Shown: one piece after another, positions 1 through 5,609 of the stretch | How the letters are laid out: every line of letters begins with the position of its first letter | Position numbering within the stretch: position 1 is the stretch's first letter | Source of the DNA: JBCCRH01 sp039208045 | Lineage (GTDB): Bacteria; Bacteroidota; Bacteroidia; Chitinophagales; Saprospiraceae | NCBI GenBank assembly: GCA_039208045.1 | Contig: JBCCRH010000398.1 | Span: 1-5,609, forward strand | Length of the DNA: 5,609 bases | Reading direction: 5' to 3' | The notes under the pieces: generated by a model | What the model saw: only the letters and a program-made list of their open reading frames with translations | Told to the model about the DNA's origin: nothing | Databases searched by the model: none | Made by a program: the position numbers and the translations under genes

Positions 1-1
1 C

Positions 2-502
2 CAAATTGAAAGGAAAGGATTTGTTATTGGTTTTGGAATAGGCGGTGGCGTCATCAGTGTATCTGATAGCGATCAAGAAGTACCTTTCGACGAAGCTCAA
101 GGGGGCGGCATTTTCCCTAATCTGAAATTGGGTTGGATGGTCAACGATCGCCTAGCTATTCTAGGGATATATTCTGGAATGGGCTACGAATACCAAGACA
201 AAGATCGAAGCTTTGATGCATTTATGCCATCTGTGCAATACTGGATAAAAGACCGATGGTGGGTGAATGCTGGTGCAGGTCTAGCTATGGATTTTCCAGC
301 ATTCTATGAAGATAACATTGAAGAGGAAGATTGGAATTTTGGTGGAGCAGTTGCCTTCAGTACAGGGTATGAATTAGTGCAAAAGAAAAACTTTGCGCTA
401 GACCTTCAAACCCAACTACAGATGGGATGGACTAGTTTAGATAATGACAGAAATCGAGAAGCTGTAATGCTCTCTATCGGACTAGGATTTAATTGGTATT
501 AA
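2..502 (+). CDS. Outer-membrane beta-barrel protein, C-terminal part (5' end outside window)
   Basis: The frame is open from base 2 to the TAA at 500-502, giving 166 residues with no start visible. A TTG at 128 lies inside the coding frame and is not a credible start, because the upstream residues already show barrel-like pattern. The protein has alternating hydrophobic/polar segments rich in Gly and aromatics (for example GFVIGFGIGGGVISV near the visible start and VMLSIGLGFNWY at the end), separated by short acidic loops such as DNIEEED. It ends in an aromatic residue, as outer-membrane barrels recognised by the BAM complex usually do. This fits a small 8-stranded OmpA/OprF-like or porin-like barrel seen often in Bacteroidota. 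The substrate or role cannot be told. A strong terminator follows 36 bases later, so this gene ends its transcript. Confidence 0.75.
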   Translation, partial: QIERKGFVIGFGIGGGVISVSDSDQEVPFDEAQGGGIFPNLKLGWMVNDRLAILGIYSGMGYEYQDKDRSFDAFMPSVQYWIKDRWWVNAGAGLAMDFPAFYEDNIEEEDWNFGGAVAFSTGYELVQKKNFALDLQTQLQMGWTSLDNDRNREAVMLSIGLGFNWY

Positions 503-538
503 AAATGGATGCCCTCTCTGGGGTAAATTTTAAGCTAC

Positions 539-588
539 AGTCTGACGATTCAAGATGCACAATTCTTGGGTTGTCAGACTTGTTTTTT
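539..588 (+). terminator. Intrinsic terminator after the first barrel gene
   Basis: The arm at 539-555 pairs with 564-580 as a continuous 17-bp stem: 8 perfect pairs at the base (AGTCTGAC/GTCAGACT), 4 mostly wobble pairs, then 5 perfect pairs (CAAGA/TCTTG), with an 8-nt loop. After TG come six T at 583-588. On the other strand no T tract follows the hairpin, so it acts for plus-strand transcripts only. It separates the first gene from the next one. Confidence 0.85.
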
Positions 589-615
589 ACTAGTGATGAA
601 CAATCAAGCTAATTT

Positions 616-646
616 TTTGATAAAGATATTGGAATCCTTATCTGTC
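616..646 (+). promoter_or_regulatory. Candidate Bacteroidota-type promoter for the 666-1937 gene
   Basis: TTTG at 616-619 could be the -33 element. It is followed by 19 bases and TATCTGTC at 639-646, which matches 4 of 6 fixed bases of the -7 consensus TAnnTTTG. It lies just downstream of the terminator and about 20 bases before the ATG, where a promoter is needed. The match is imperfect, so this is a suggestion only. Confidence 0.3.
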
Positions 647-665
647 GCCATCAATTCAAAAAATT

Positions 666-1937
666 ATGCTCTACAGAACTCTACTCCTCACTATTGCCTG
701 CCTCCTATTTTCTACTCTTGTAAGCGCACAGCTTTTTGTTGAAAAACAGACGCGCCACCGCTTTGCGCAATTCCATTTTGGGCTAGATGTAGAAAGTAGC
801 TTGGGGGGTACTTCGCGCTTTTTAAATCGAGAAGGGCAACTCAGTACAGTCGATCTAACCAGCTTAGTGCGCCCTCGCTTGCTCATTGGGGGTACGCACT
901 TTTGGGGGCATGCTGATTTCTACATTGCTATTCCAGTACTTGGCGGCACACTGGAAGAAGCCAATCAGGAGATTTCCTATCTGAGAGGTGTAGAAACCGT
1001 CTTTAAATACTACCCTTGGCGCATCCAAGACCATAAAATAAGGCCTTATGTGGGCTTGTCCATTGCCCCATTCTATTTTGAGCAAAAAAATAACAAGCTC
1101 GAATTTGGCAATGGCCCGGAAAAGTATCATACCAGTTTTCCATTACTTACCGGTATGACCTATACTAATAATAGTCACCTCTTTGAGCTGGGCTTTGCCT
1201 GGAACTACAACAACCAGCAAGAATACGCCATCAGCCGTACGGATTTTGCTACCATAGATACGCCGCCCTTTTACCTCTCCTTTTCTTACCGCTATTTCAT
1301 AGACACCACCATTAGTGCTGAAGAAAGCTGGGAATCGGGTAGAATGCAGGAGGTGACCCGGCAATTGGAGGAGAAAAATAAGCTCAATGCTTTCTACGTA
1401 GGCGTCGGCCTTTCTTCCGCTTTTTGGCTGGGGGAAAGCAGTTACAATGAGACGACTAGACCTTATATCGAAAGCTATGGCATATCGATCATGCCTGACT
1501 TCACACTCGGCTATCATCTGCATAAGCCAGATATGAACATTGCCATTGGATTTAGAGGGTACAGCACCTCTACCAATACCTATGGCACCATACAATCGCT
1601 AAGAAGAGGATCACTTGTTTTTGAGGTCACTAAAAATCTATTTGACTATAATGGCTTTGTACCATTCATCGGGCCTGCGATCACTTATGAACAACTGTCT
1701 TTTGAAGAATCACATGAAGGCCAATTGGTGCATAATCTTTCAGAAAATCAATTCTCCTATGGGCTCACTTTTGGCTGGGATATTCGGCCAAATCGCCTAC
1801 AAAGCTTTATCTTGCGTACGAATTTAAGATGGTTCCCTGATCTGAATTTGGAGGTGAGCGACGGGCAATTAATCAACTTTAATAACTTGGAGTTCAACTT
1901 TATCCAGCTCATCTTATATCCGCAGCGAATCTTCTAG
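666..1937 (+). CDS. Outer-membrane beta-barrel protein with two similar halves
   Basis: This 423-residue exported protein starts with a clear signal peptide (hydrophobic residues 5-20, cleavage predicted after A21 in VSA|Q). The ATG at 666 is preferred because it places the signal peptide exactly at the N-terminus; there is no Shine-Dalgarno, only an A-rich leader. The mature protein is made of amphipathic beta-strand-like segments with charged loops and ends in Phe423, the usual barrel-end signal. Residues about 35-215 and 240-423 look like two repeats: RPYVGLSIAPFYFEQ (126-140) resembles VPFIGPAITYEQLSF (332-346), and YLSFSYRYF (203-211) corresponds to FNFIQLILYPQRIF at the end. A charged, helix-prone linker (about 217-240) joins them. 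The function is unknown; it may be a 16-strand barrel or two 8-strand barrels. The next gene follows after 28 bases. Confidence 0.8.
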   Translation: MLYRTLLLTIACLLFSTLVSAQLFVEKQTRHRFAQFHFGLDVESSLGGTSRFLNREGQLSTVDLTSLVRPRLLIGGTHFWGHADFYIAIPVLGGTLEEANQEISYLRGVETVFKYYPWRIQDHKIRPYVGLSIAPFYFEQKNNKLEFGNGPEKYHTSFPLLTGMTYTNNSHLFELGFAWNYNNQQEYAISRTDFATIDTPPFYLSFSYRYFIDTTISAEESWESGRMQEVTRQLEEKNKLNAFYVGVGLSSAFWLGESSYNETTRPYIESYGISIMPDFTLGYHLHKPDMNIAIGFRGYSTSTNTYGTIQSLRRGSLVFEVTKNLFDYNGFVPFIGPAITYEQLSFEESHEGQLVHNLSENQFSYGLTFGWDIRPNRLQSFILRTNLRWFPDLNLEVSDGQLINFNNLEFNFIQLILYPQRIF

Positions 1938-1965
1938 CAGAAGAAACTATAAACAGCTTCTAAGC

Positions 1966-2424
1966 ATGACCAGACCCAATGTTTTTACCCCTGAAGTTGC
2001 TAAGCAGCTCACGGAGCGTATCAATGCCATTGCACCTACCACCACCCCTCAGTGGGGTAAAATGAATGCCGCACAAATGTTGGCGCACTGCTGTGTGACT
2101 TATGAGATGGCCTATACCGACAAGCATCCTAAGCCTAATTTCTTCGTACGCTTGCTCATTGGTGCGTTTGCTAAATCCACAGTGGTGGGCGACAAGCCTT
2201 ATAAGAGGAATGGCCAGACCGCGCCAGCTTTTTTGGTAGTAGATGAGCGTGATTTTGAAAAGGAGAAAAAGCGCCTGATAGACTACATCAACTATACTGC
2301 TGAATTGGGCGAAGATCACTTCGATGGCAAAGAATCCCTATCCTTTGGCCGGCTAACTAAAAATCAGTGGAATAATATGTTCTACAAACATCTGGAACAT
2401 CACCTTACACAGTTTGGGGTGTAG
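1966..2424 (+). CDS. DUF1569 / DinB-superfamily protein
   Basis: This 152-residue soluble protein has no signal peptide and is likely cytoplasmic. The segment WGKMNAAQMLAHC (30-42) and the C-terminal FGRLTKNQWNNMFYKHLEHHLTQF (127-150) are hallmarks of DUF1569, a branch of the DinB/YfiT four-helix-bundle superfamily. Members of the superfamily often bind a metal through three histidines; the matching residues here would be H41, H142 and H146 (HxxxH spacing). Some DinB-type proteins are thiol-dependent S-transferases, but the reaction of DUF1569 proteins is not established and I do not assign one. The length is normal for the family. The 28-base gap to the barrel gene, with no terminator between, suggests co-transcription. 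The TAG stop lies 2 bases from the stop of the opposing hydrolase gene. Confidence 0.88.
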   Translation: MTRPNVFTPEVAKQLTERINAIAPTTTPQWGKMNAAQMLAHCCVTYEMAYTDKHPKPNFFVRLLIGAFAKSTVVGDKPYKRNGQTAPAFLVVDERDFEKEKKRLIDYINYTAELGEDHFDGKESLSFGRLTKNQWNNMFYKHLEHHLTQFGV

Positions 2425-2441
2425 CGCTAATTTAGCGTTAC
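2421..2441. repeat. Small inverted repeat spanning both convergent stop codons
   Basis: GTAGCGCTAA at 2421-2430 is mirrored by TTAGCGTTAC at 2432-2441 around T2431, with nine pairs in a hairpin (one of them G-T) and a 3-nt loop. It contains the TAG of the DUF1569 gene (2422-2424) and the stop of the minus-strand hydrolase gene (2427-2429). No T tract follows on either strand, so it is not a standard intrinsic terminator, although it may help end or stabilise both transcripts. Confidence 0.5.
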
Positions 2442-3575
2442 CTCTCCGCTATCCACCAATATATCCATAATCTGATTGGCTACCTGCCGAGCATTACCAG
2501 TACCCAAATTAGAAAACACCAGGACGGTAAGCTTATCTTTGGGGAAACGCAGTTGGTAGGCACTATAGCCCCAATCACCACCCTCGTACCAAACGATAGG
2601 ATGACCATTCCAATCGCCATGCACAAGGCCAAAGGCGTCGTTAGCTTTGTCGTGCTCAAATTTCATAGTTTGGTGCATCAAGTCATAGAAAGCCTTTCCA
2701 CCAAATTGCTGGCTTTCAAAATTGTCGATCCACTTTTTCAAGTCTTCCATTGTGGTATACATACCGCTACCCCCATAATGAGGAGCATTGCGGTTAATCT
2801 GCAAAAAGCCTTCGCCGTCTCTGCTCAGATACCCGTATTCTTTTAGCCACCCTGTATTTTCTTCATCCCTAAAATTATAACCCAGCGCCCGATTGGGAAT
2901 AATCTGGAAAATATCGTCATTAACCAGCGTATTATGCATTTCAAGAGGCATGAGCAGACGTTCCTTCAGGAATTTGGCGAAAGCCATCCCACTCACCTGC
3001 TCTACCACTTTGGTCATCAGCATATAGTTGATATTGCTATACGACCAACGGGTACCTGGCGCATACATCAGCTCCGTATTGGCCAGCGCGGTGTGAATAG
3101 CCGTATCGATATTAAAAAAATTAAGGGAACTCCAATCGGTTCCATTTAAACGTTCATTATAATAGTAATCATTGATCCCACTTGTCATATACACCAAATG
3201 CTTGATTTTCATGGCCTCGCCATAGGGTAGCTTTGGGATGTATTGCTGAACAGGGTCTTCTAGCGTAAGCTTCTCATCTAGGATCAGCAGTGCGATAGCT
3301 GCAGCCGTAAACTGTTTAGATAAGGAGGCGATATTAAAAGCGGTCGTTTTAGTGATAGGAATCTGATGCTCCAAATGAGCAGCGCCATATCCTTTTTGGT
3401 ATAAAAATTGCCCTTCTTTCACTACTCCGATCATATAACCCGGCGTATGAATATCTGCTTCCGCGAAAATTTGATCAATTTGCTGAGTGGTCTTAGATGT
3501 CAAAGAAGCTTGAGCATTTATGATAGTGGAGATGGTAGATACTAGGAATAAGGCTAGGGTAATGTGCTTGTACAT
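2427..3575 (-). CDS. Secreted serine hydrolase, class C beta-lactamase / PBP4* family
   Basis: This 382-residue protein has a signal peptide (hydrophobic 5-20, cleavage likely after A21 in INA|Q) and so acts in the periplasm or outside the cell. It is a serine hydrolase of the Beta-lactamase (PF00144) family. The nucleophile motif SxxK is S84-L-S-K87 in NIASLSKQFTA, the second motif YxN is Y179-S-N181, and the conserved glycine stretch GGSGMYTT is at 268-275. The third motif, normally K/H-T/x-G, reads YEGGDWG (330-336), so the usual basic residue is replaced. Family members include D-amino-acid peptidases, esterases and PBP4*-like proteins; true beta-lactamase activity is less likely. The substrate cannot be predicted. 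The length matches a single-domain member, with no membrane or extra domain. It is transcribed alone, convergent with the DUF1569 gene. Confidence 0.92.
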   Translation of the reverse strand: MYKHITLALFLVSTISTIINAQASLTSKTTQQIDQIFAEADIHTPGYMIGVVKEGQFLYQKGYGAAHLEHQIPITKTTAFNIASLSKQFTAAAIALLILDEKLTLEDPVQQYIPKLPYGEAMKIKHLVYMTSGINDYYYNERLNGTDWSSLNFFNIDTAIHTALANTELMYAPGTRWSYSNINYMLMTKVVEQVSGMAFAKFLKERLLMPLEMHNTLVNDDIFQIIPNRALGYNFRDEENTGWLKEYGYLSRDGEGFLQINRNAPHYGGSGMYTTMEDLKKWIDNFESQQFGGKAFYDLMHQTMKFEHDKANDAFGLVHGDWNGHPIVWYEGGDWGYSAYQLRFPKDKLTVLVFSNLGTGNARQVANQIMDILVDSGEVTLN

Positions 3576-3593
3576 AGAGATAATTTTGTACGA

Positions 3594-3624
3594 CTAATTT
3601 AACAGATAGGCAGAAGATAGGAAA
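3594..3624 (-). promoter_or_regulatory. Candidate promoter of the serine hydrolase gene
   Basis: Read on the minus strand, TTTC (3624-3621), 19 bases, then TAAATTAG (3601-3594) each differ by one base from the Bacteroidota TTTG / TAnnTTTG elements with standard spacing. Transcription would start about 10-15 bases before the ATG at 3575. The spacer has two direct copies of AGATAGG on the plus strand (3604-3610 and 3615-3621), 11 bases apart, which might be a protein-binding site. Confidence 0.4.
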
Positions 3625-3654
3625 TGGTAAGGTGAGAAGTGTGGGTTTTTAGAC

Positions 3655-3695
3655 AAAAAAAACCGCTTCTTAGAGTCCCCCAACCCAAGAAGCGG
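3655..3695 (-). terminator. Minus-strand intrinsic terminator upstream of the hydrolase gene
   Basis: CCGCTTCTT (3663-3671) and AAGAAGCGG (3687-3695) form a perfect 9-bp stem with a 15-nt loop that is G-rich on the minus strand. Read on the minus strand the hairpin is followed directly by eight T (3662-3655). On the plus strand no T run follows. No minus-strand protein gene lies upstream of it in the window: the neighbour at 3836-5473 is on the plus strand. It therefore ends either an unannotated short RNA or acts as an attenuator in the hydrolase leader. Confidence 0.75.
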
Positions 3696-3720
3696 ATTAT
3701 TAAATGAAAGAGTTTACAAG

Positions 3721-3734
3721 CGACGTATACGTCG
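3721..3734. repeat. Perfect 14-base palindrome CGACGTATACGTCG
   Basis: The sequence equals its own reverse complement over 14 bases, and ACA (3716-3718) / TGT (3736-3738) extend the symmetry beyond a short asymmetric gap. It is GC-richer than the surrounding A/T-rich intergenic DNA. It could be a dimeric regulator's operator between the divergent genes, or a stem-loop in a minus-strand RNA. The sequence does not decide between these. Confidence 0.6.
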
Positions 3735-3751
3735 ATGTGCTCTAAAAGTTT

Positions 3752-3783
3752 CAAATATTAGAAATATTTTAAATTGTGCCCAA
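3752..3783 (-). promoter_or_regulatory. Candidate minus-strand promoter before the terminator/palindrome stretch
   Basis: On the minus strand TTG (3783-3781) is followed by 20 bases and TAATATTTG (3760-3752). The second element has TA and TTTG separated by three bases instead of the usual two. It would start an RNA near 3745-3747. The region is very A/T-rich, so a chance match is quite possible. Confidence 0.25.
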
Positions 3784-3804
3784 TGAGAAAATCGGTTAAT
3801 TGTC
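3774..3804 (+). promoter_or_regulatory. Candidate promoter of the TPR lipoprotein operon
   Basis: TTG at 3774-3776, 20 bases, then TAATTGTC at 3797-3804 resemble the Bacteroidota -33 and -7 elements. The -7 box matches 4 of 6 fixed bases, in the same TAnnTGTC form as the candidate at 639-646. The resulting leader of about 25 bases is A-rich (ACAAAAAAA at 3824-3832) without a Shine-Dalgarno, as is normal for this phylum. Confidence 0.3.
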
Positions 3805-3835
3805 ATTTTTTTTAGATATTTAAACAAAAAAAGTG

Positions 3836-5473
3836 ATGCTCCGAAGCTGTCTGTTTCTCCTGTCTATCTTTCTTTTTATTAGTTGTAATACCTCCTCTGA
3901 TCCTCACGATGAATTGGGAGATGTTGAACTCTCCGTACAAGGAGCGGAGGCTGCGCAACCGCTATTTAAGCAAGGCTTATTGCTACTACATAGCTTTGAG
4001 TATGTCGATGCACGAACGGCCTTCGACCAAGCTATTGCTAAAGACTCCAACTTTGTGATGGCCTACTGGGGCAAAGCGATGACTTATAATCAAGGCTTGT
4101 GGCACCGGCAATCGCTGGAAGATGCACAAGCGACGCTTGAAACACTCGCGCCAACTCCCGAAGAACGTTTAGCGAAAGCGACTACCGAATTGGAGCGCGA
4201 TTTTCTACAGGCGACGCACCTGCTTTATGGGGAAGGAACGAAGCAAGAGCGCGATCAGGCTTACGCCAATTATATGGAGCAACTTCATGAGAAATACCCA
4301 TCTAATAATGAAATTGCTGCATTCTATGCACTTTCCCTGCTAAGTGCTGTTCCCTATGGCCGCGATGAAGCAGCTTACGAGAAAGGAGCACGAGTAGCCC
4401 AAGGCATTATCGAAGAGAACCCCAACCACCCTGGGGCTTTGCACTATCTTATCCACTCCTACGACGACCCTAAGCACGCCCATTTAGCGAAAGCTGCTGC
4501 TGATAGCTACTCCAAAGTAGCACCTGACGCCGCCCACGCCTTGCACATGCCTTCGCACATCTATGTGGCGCTCGGCCGTTGGGAGGATGTGGTCAATTCC
4601 AATATTGCTTCGTGGGAGGCTAGTGTCAAACGAACAGAGCGCTTGGAGCTAGATACCGATGCACAAAGCTACCATGCGCTGCACTGGCTAGAGTATGGAT
4701 TGCTCCAACAAGGACGCTTTGAGGAAGCCCTGAAATTGCTCCAAGAAATGCAAACCTACAGTGCTGAAACGGAAAGTAAAACTGCACGCTCCTACCTCGT
4801 TCGCATGAAAGCGAACTATATCACTGAGACGGAACAATGGCTCGATTCCACTCAAGCCATTCCCGTTGACCTCACCGACCTGAGCATTACTATTGCTTCA
4901 GCCTACCACTTTTTGGATGGTATGGCTGCTTTCGCAAAAAGCGATACGGCCCAGCTCCGTCAGATCATTCTAGCGATGGATGAACAGCGGCAATTAGCGC
5001 AGTCAAAGGTCGTAGAGGGGAATGCTCCGATGTGTGCTGCCGGAGGTTGGAGTAACAATGATAATAATCAATTGGAAATCGATCAGGCACAGGTGATGAT
5101 TCTAGAGCTTAGGGGCCTCTATGCGCAACTACAAGATGATCTAGAAAGTGCAGCGCAATGGTTGCAAGAAGCGACGGAACTGGAAACCCAGATTTCCTAC
5201 TCTTATGGGCCACCAGCTATTCCCAAGCCTTCTTATGAGCTATATGGGGAGTTTCTTTTAGAGCAGGGCCAGGTAGAAGCTGCACAGCAGCAGTTTGATA
5301 AGGCAATTCAACGCGGCCCTAATCGCATCTTGGCACTGCGGGGACAAGTTCGGGCTGCTAGCGCCCTACAAAATACCGATAAGGTAAAAGAACTGGAAGC
5401 ACAACTCCAACAACTGCTGGAAGGAGCTGATCCCAATGCCTTTGGTGTCAACCAGCAACTGAGCTTACGCTAA
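3836..5473 (+). CDS. TPR-repeat lipoprotein of an uncharacterised family
   Basis: This is a 545-residue lipoprotein. The ATG at 3836 is preferred to the GTG at 3833 directly before it; both give the same signal peptide. Hydrophobic residues 5-15 lead to LFIS|C17, a slightly unusual lipobox with Phe at -3; the stretch after Cys17 (NTSSDPHDELGD) is acidic. TPR-like helical pairs are seen at about 42-80 (GLLLLHSFEYVDARTAFDQA), 285-305, 425-450 and 467-508. The middle has histidine-rich conserved blocks: HYLIHSYDDP (203-212), HALHMPSHIY (234-243) and HALHW (280-284). Later blocks are GNAPMCAAGGWS (395-406) and YGPPAIPKPSYEL (457-469). These blocks mark a widespread TPR family of unknown function. 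It may be a scaffold or have a metal site; neither is shown. A Crp/Fnr gene starts 4 bases after its stop, indicating an operon. Confidence 0.88.
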   Translation: MLRSCLFLLSIFLFISCNTSSDPHDELGDVELSVQGAEAAQPLFKQGLLLLHSFEYVDARTAFDQAIAKDSNFVMAYWGKAMTYNQGLWHRQSLEDAQATLETLAPTPEERLAKATTELERDFLQATHLLYGEGTKQERDQAYANYMEQLHEKYPSNNEIAAFYALSLLSAVPYGRDEAAYEKGARVAQGIIEENPNHPGALHYLIHSYDDPKHAHLAKAAADSYSKVAPDAAHALHMPSHIYVALGRWEDVVNSNIASWEASVKRTERLELDTDAQSYHALHWLEYGLLQQGRFEEALKLLQEMQTYSAETESKTARSYLVRMKANYITETEQWLDSTQAIPVDLTDLSITIASAYHFLDGMAAFAKSDTAQLRQIILAMDEQRQLAQSKVVEGNAPMCAAGGWSNNDNNQLEIDQAQVMILELRGLYAQLQDDLESAAQWLQEATELETQISYSYGPPAIPKPSYELYGEFLLEQGQVEAAQQQFDKAIQRGPNRILALRGQVRAASALQNTDKVKELEAQLQQLLEGADPNAFGVNQQLSLR

Positions 5474-5477
5474 CTAA

Positions 5478-5609
5478 ATGGAGCAACTCCTACAGTATAT
5501 TGCGTATCGAGTACACCTGACGGCTGAATTGAAAGCAGGTATTATCGCTAGCTTTGAGCAGGTGCCGATGCGCAAACGCGATAAAATTTTGAGGGAAGGC
5601 AAGCGTGCG
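5478..5609 (+). CDS. Crp/Fnr-family transcriptional regulator, N-terminal fragment (3' end outside window)
   Basis: An ATG at 5478 opens a frame that stays open for 44 codons to the window edge. The residues read MEQLLQYIAYRVHLTAELKA, then end in FEQVPMRKRDKILREGKRA. The pattern of an N-terminal helix (LLxYI...LT), then F..... +KR+..L.EG, is the start of the cyclic-nucleotide-binding-type sensor domain of Bacteroidota Crp/Fnr regulators, where the beta-roll begins at the RDKILREG segment. The C-terminal helix-turn-helix is not in the window, so the assignment rests on this fragment only. The gene starts 4 bases after the TPR lipoprotein stop with no Shine-Dalgarno, so translation is probably coupled and both genes share a transcript. 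The effector ligand and targets are unknown; many family members in this phylum do not bind cAMP. Confidence 0.7.
   Translation, partial: MEQLLQYIAYRVHLTAELKAGIIASFEQVPMRKRDKILREGKRA

Larger units (their letters stand above)
3655..3746 (-). ncRNA. Possible short RNA or attenuated leader (about 90 nt)
   Basis: The transcript would begin near 3746, downstream of a candidate minus-strand promoter. It would contain a small hairpin from the palindrome at 3721-3734 (5-bp stem, UAUA loop, extendable by ACA/TGT), an unpaired A/U-rich stretch, and the 9-bp terminator hairpin with eight U. No ORF of meaningful size is seen in it. The terminator is well supported, while the promoter and the existence of the RNA are inference. 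I do not recognise a known RNA family. Confidence 0.3.

Noticed and set aside
505..612. Short open frame of 35 codons after the first barrel gene
   Set aside because: It runs straight through the intrinsic terminator at 539-588 and has no ribosome-binding or domain signal.
1143..1595. 150-codon open frame on the minus strand opposite the two-half barrel gene
   Set aside because: It lies entirely inside a well-supported gene with a signal peptide and barrel pattern, and its translation shows no recognisable domain or start context.
1931..1943. Mini hairpin CTTCT-AGC-AGAAG at the end of the two-half barrel gene
   Set aside because: Only 5 bp, no T tract, and it overlaps the coding end; it does not look like a terminator between this gene and the DUF1569 gene.
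1960..2319. 119-codon minus-strand open frame opposite the DUF1569 gene
   Set aside because: The plus-strand product has clear DUF1569 motifs; the minus frame shows none and is a shadow.
2553..3149. Plus-strand open frames of 97 and 71 codons opposite the serine hydrolase
   Set aside because: The minus-strand gene has intact SxxK and YxN motifs; the plus frames are shadows without family features.
3753..3769. A/T-only inverted repeat AAATATT-AGA-AATATTT
   Set aside because: In such A/T-rich intergenic DNA a 7-bp A/T stem is expected by chance, and it is too weak for a terminator.
5165..5173. 9-base match CAAGAAGCG shared with the terminator arm at 3686-3694, a possible small-RNA target in the lipoprotein gene
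   Set aside because: It is a single short match, deep in the coding region and to bases locked in the terminator stem; it is most likely coincidence.
1..5609. Mobile element, CRISPR array, toxin-antitoxin or defence system
   Set aside because: No transposase, integrase, terminal repeats, regularly spaced repeats or nuclease/defence-domain proteins are seen in any frame.

Overview
The window looks like chromosomal DNA of a Bacteroidota bacterium, possibly of the Saprospiria or Cytophagia type, though that finer placement is a guess. The reasons are signal peptides that end in A|Q, no Shine-Dalgarno sequences before the starts, A-rich leaders, candidate promoters of the TTTG / TAnnTTTG kind, and several protein families that are common in that phylum. 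All visible genes use ordinary stop codons (TAA, TAG). I see no insertion sequence, phage gene, CRISPR array, tRNA or rRNA.

Layout. (1) Bases 2-502 hold the 3' end of a gene for an outer-membrane beta-barrel protein, closed by a strong intrinsic terminator at 539-588. (2) Bases 666-1937 hold a second, unrelated-looking outer-membrane barrel protein whose two halves resemble each other. It is followed after 28 bases by a small DinB-superfamily protein of the DUF1569 type (1966-2424), probably in the same transcript. (3) A secreted serine hydrolase of the class C beta-lactamase/PBP4* family lies on the minus strand (2427-3575). It converges on the DUF1569 gene with only 2 bases between the two stop codons, which sit in a small palindrome. 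(4) A 260-base divergent intergenic region (3576-3835) carries a minus-strand intrinsic terminator that has no annotated gene upstream of it, a perfect 14-base palindrome and candidate promoters in both directions. Together these could specify a short minus-strand RNA of about 90 nt or a leader attenuator for the hydrolase. (5) Bases 3836-5473 encode a 545-residue TPR lipoprotein of a widespread uncharacterised family. Four bases after its stop begins a Crp/Fnr-type regulator (5478 to the window edge), which is too short to appear as a complete ORF.

How the genes may work together. Most of the proteins act in the envelope: two outer-membrane barrels, one secreted hydrolase and one lipoprotein. 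The tight lipoprotein-Crp/Fnr pair is the clearest functional unit. Nothing in the window proves a shared pathway, and most of it is ordinary housekeeping or accessory gene content. The most interesting stretch is the intergenic region at 3655-3783.
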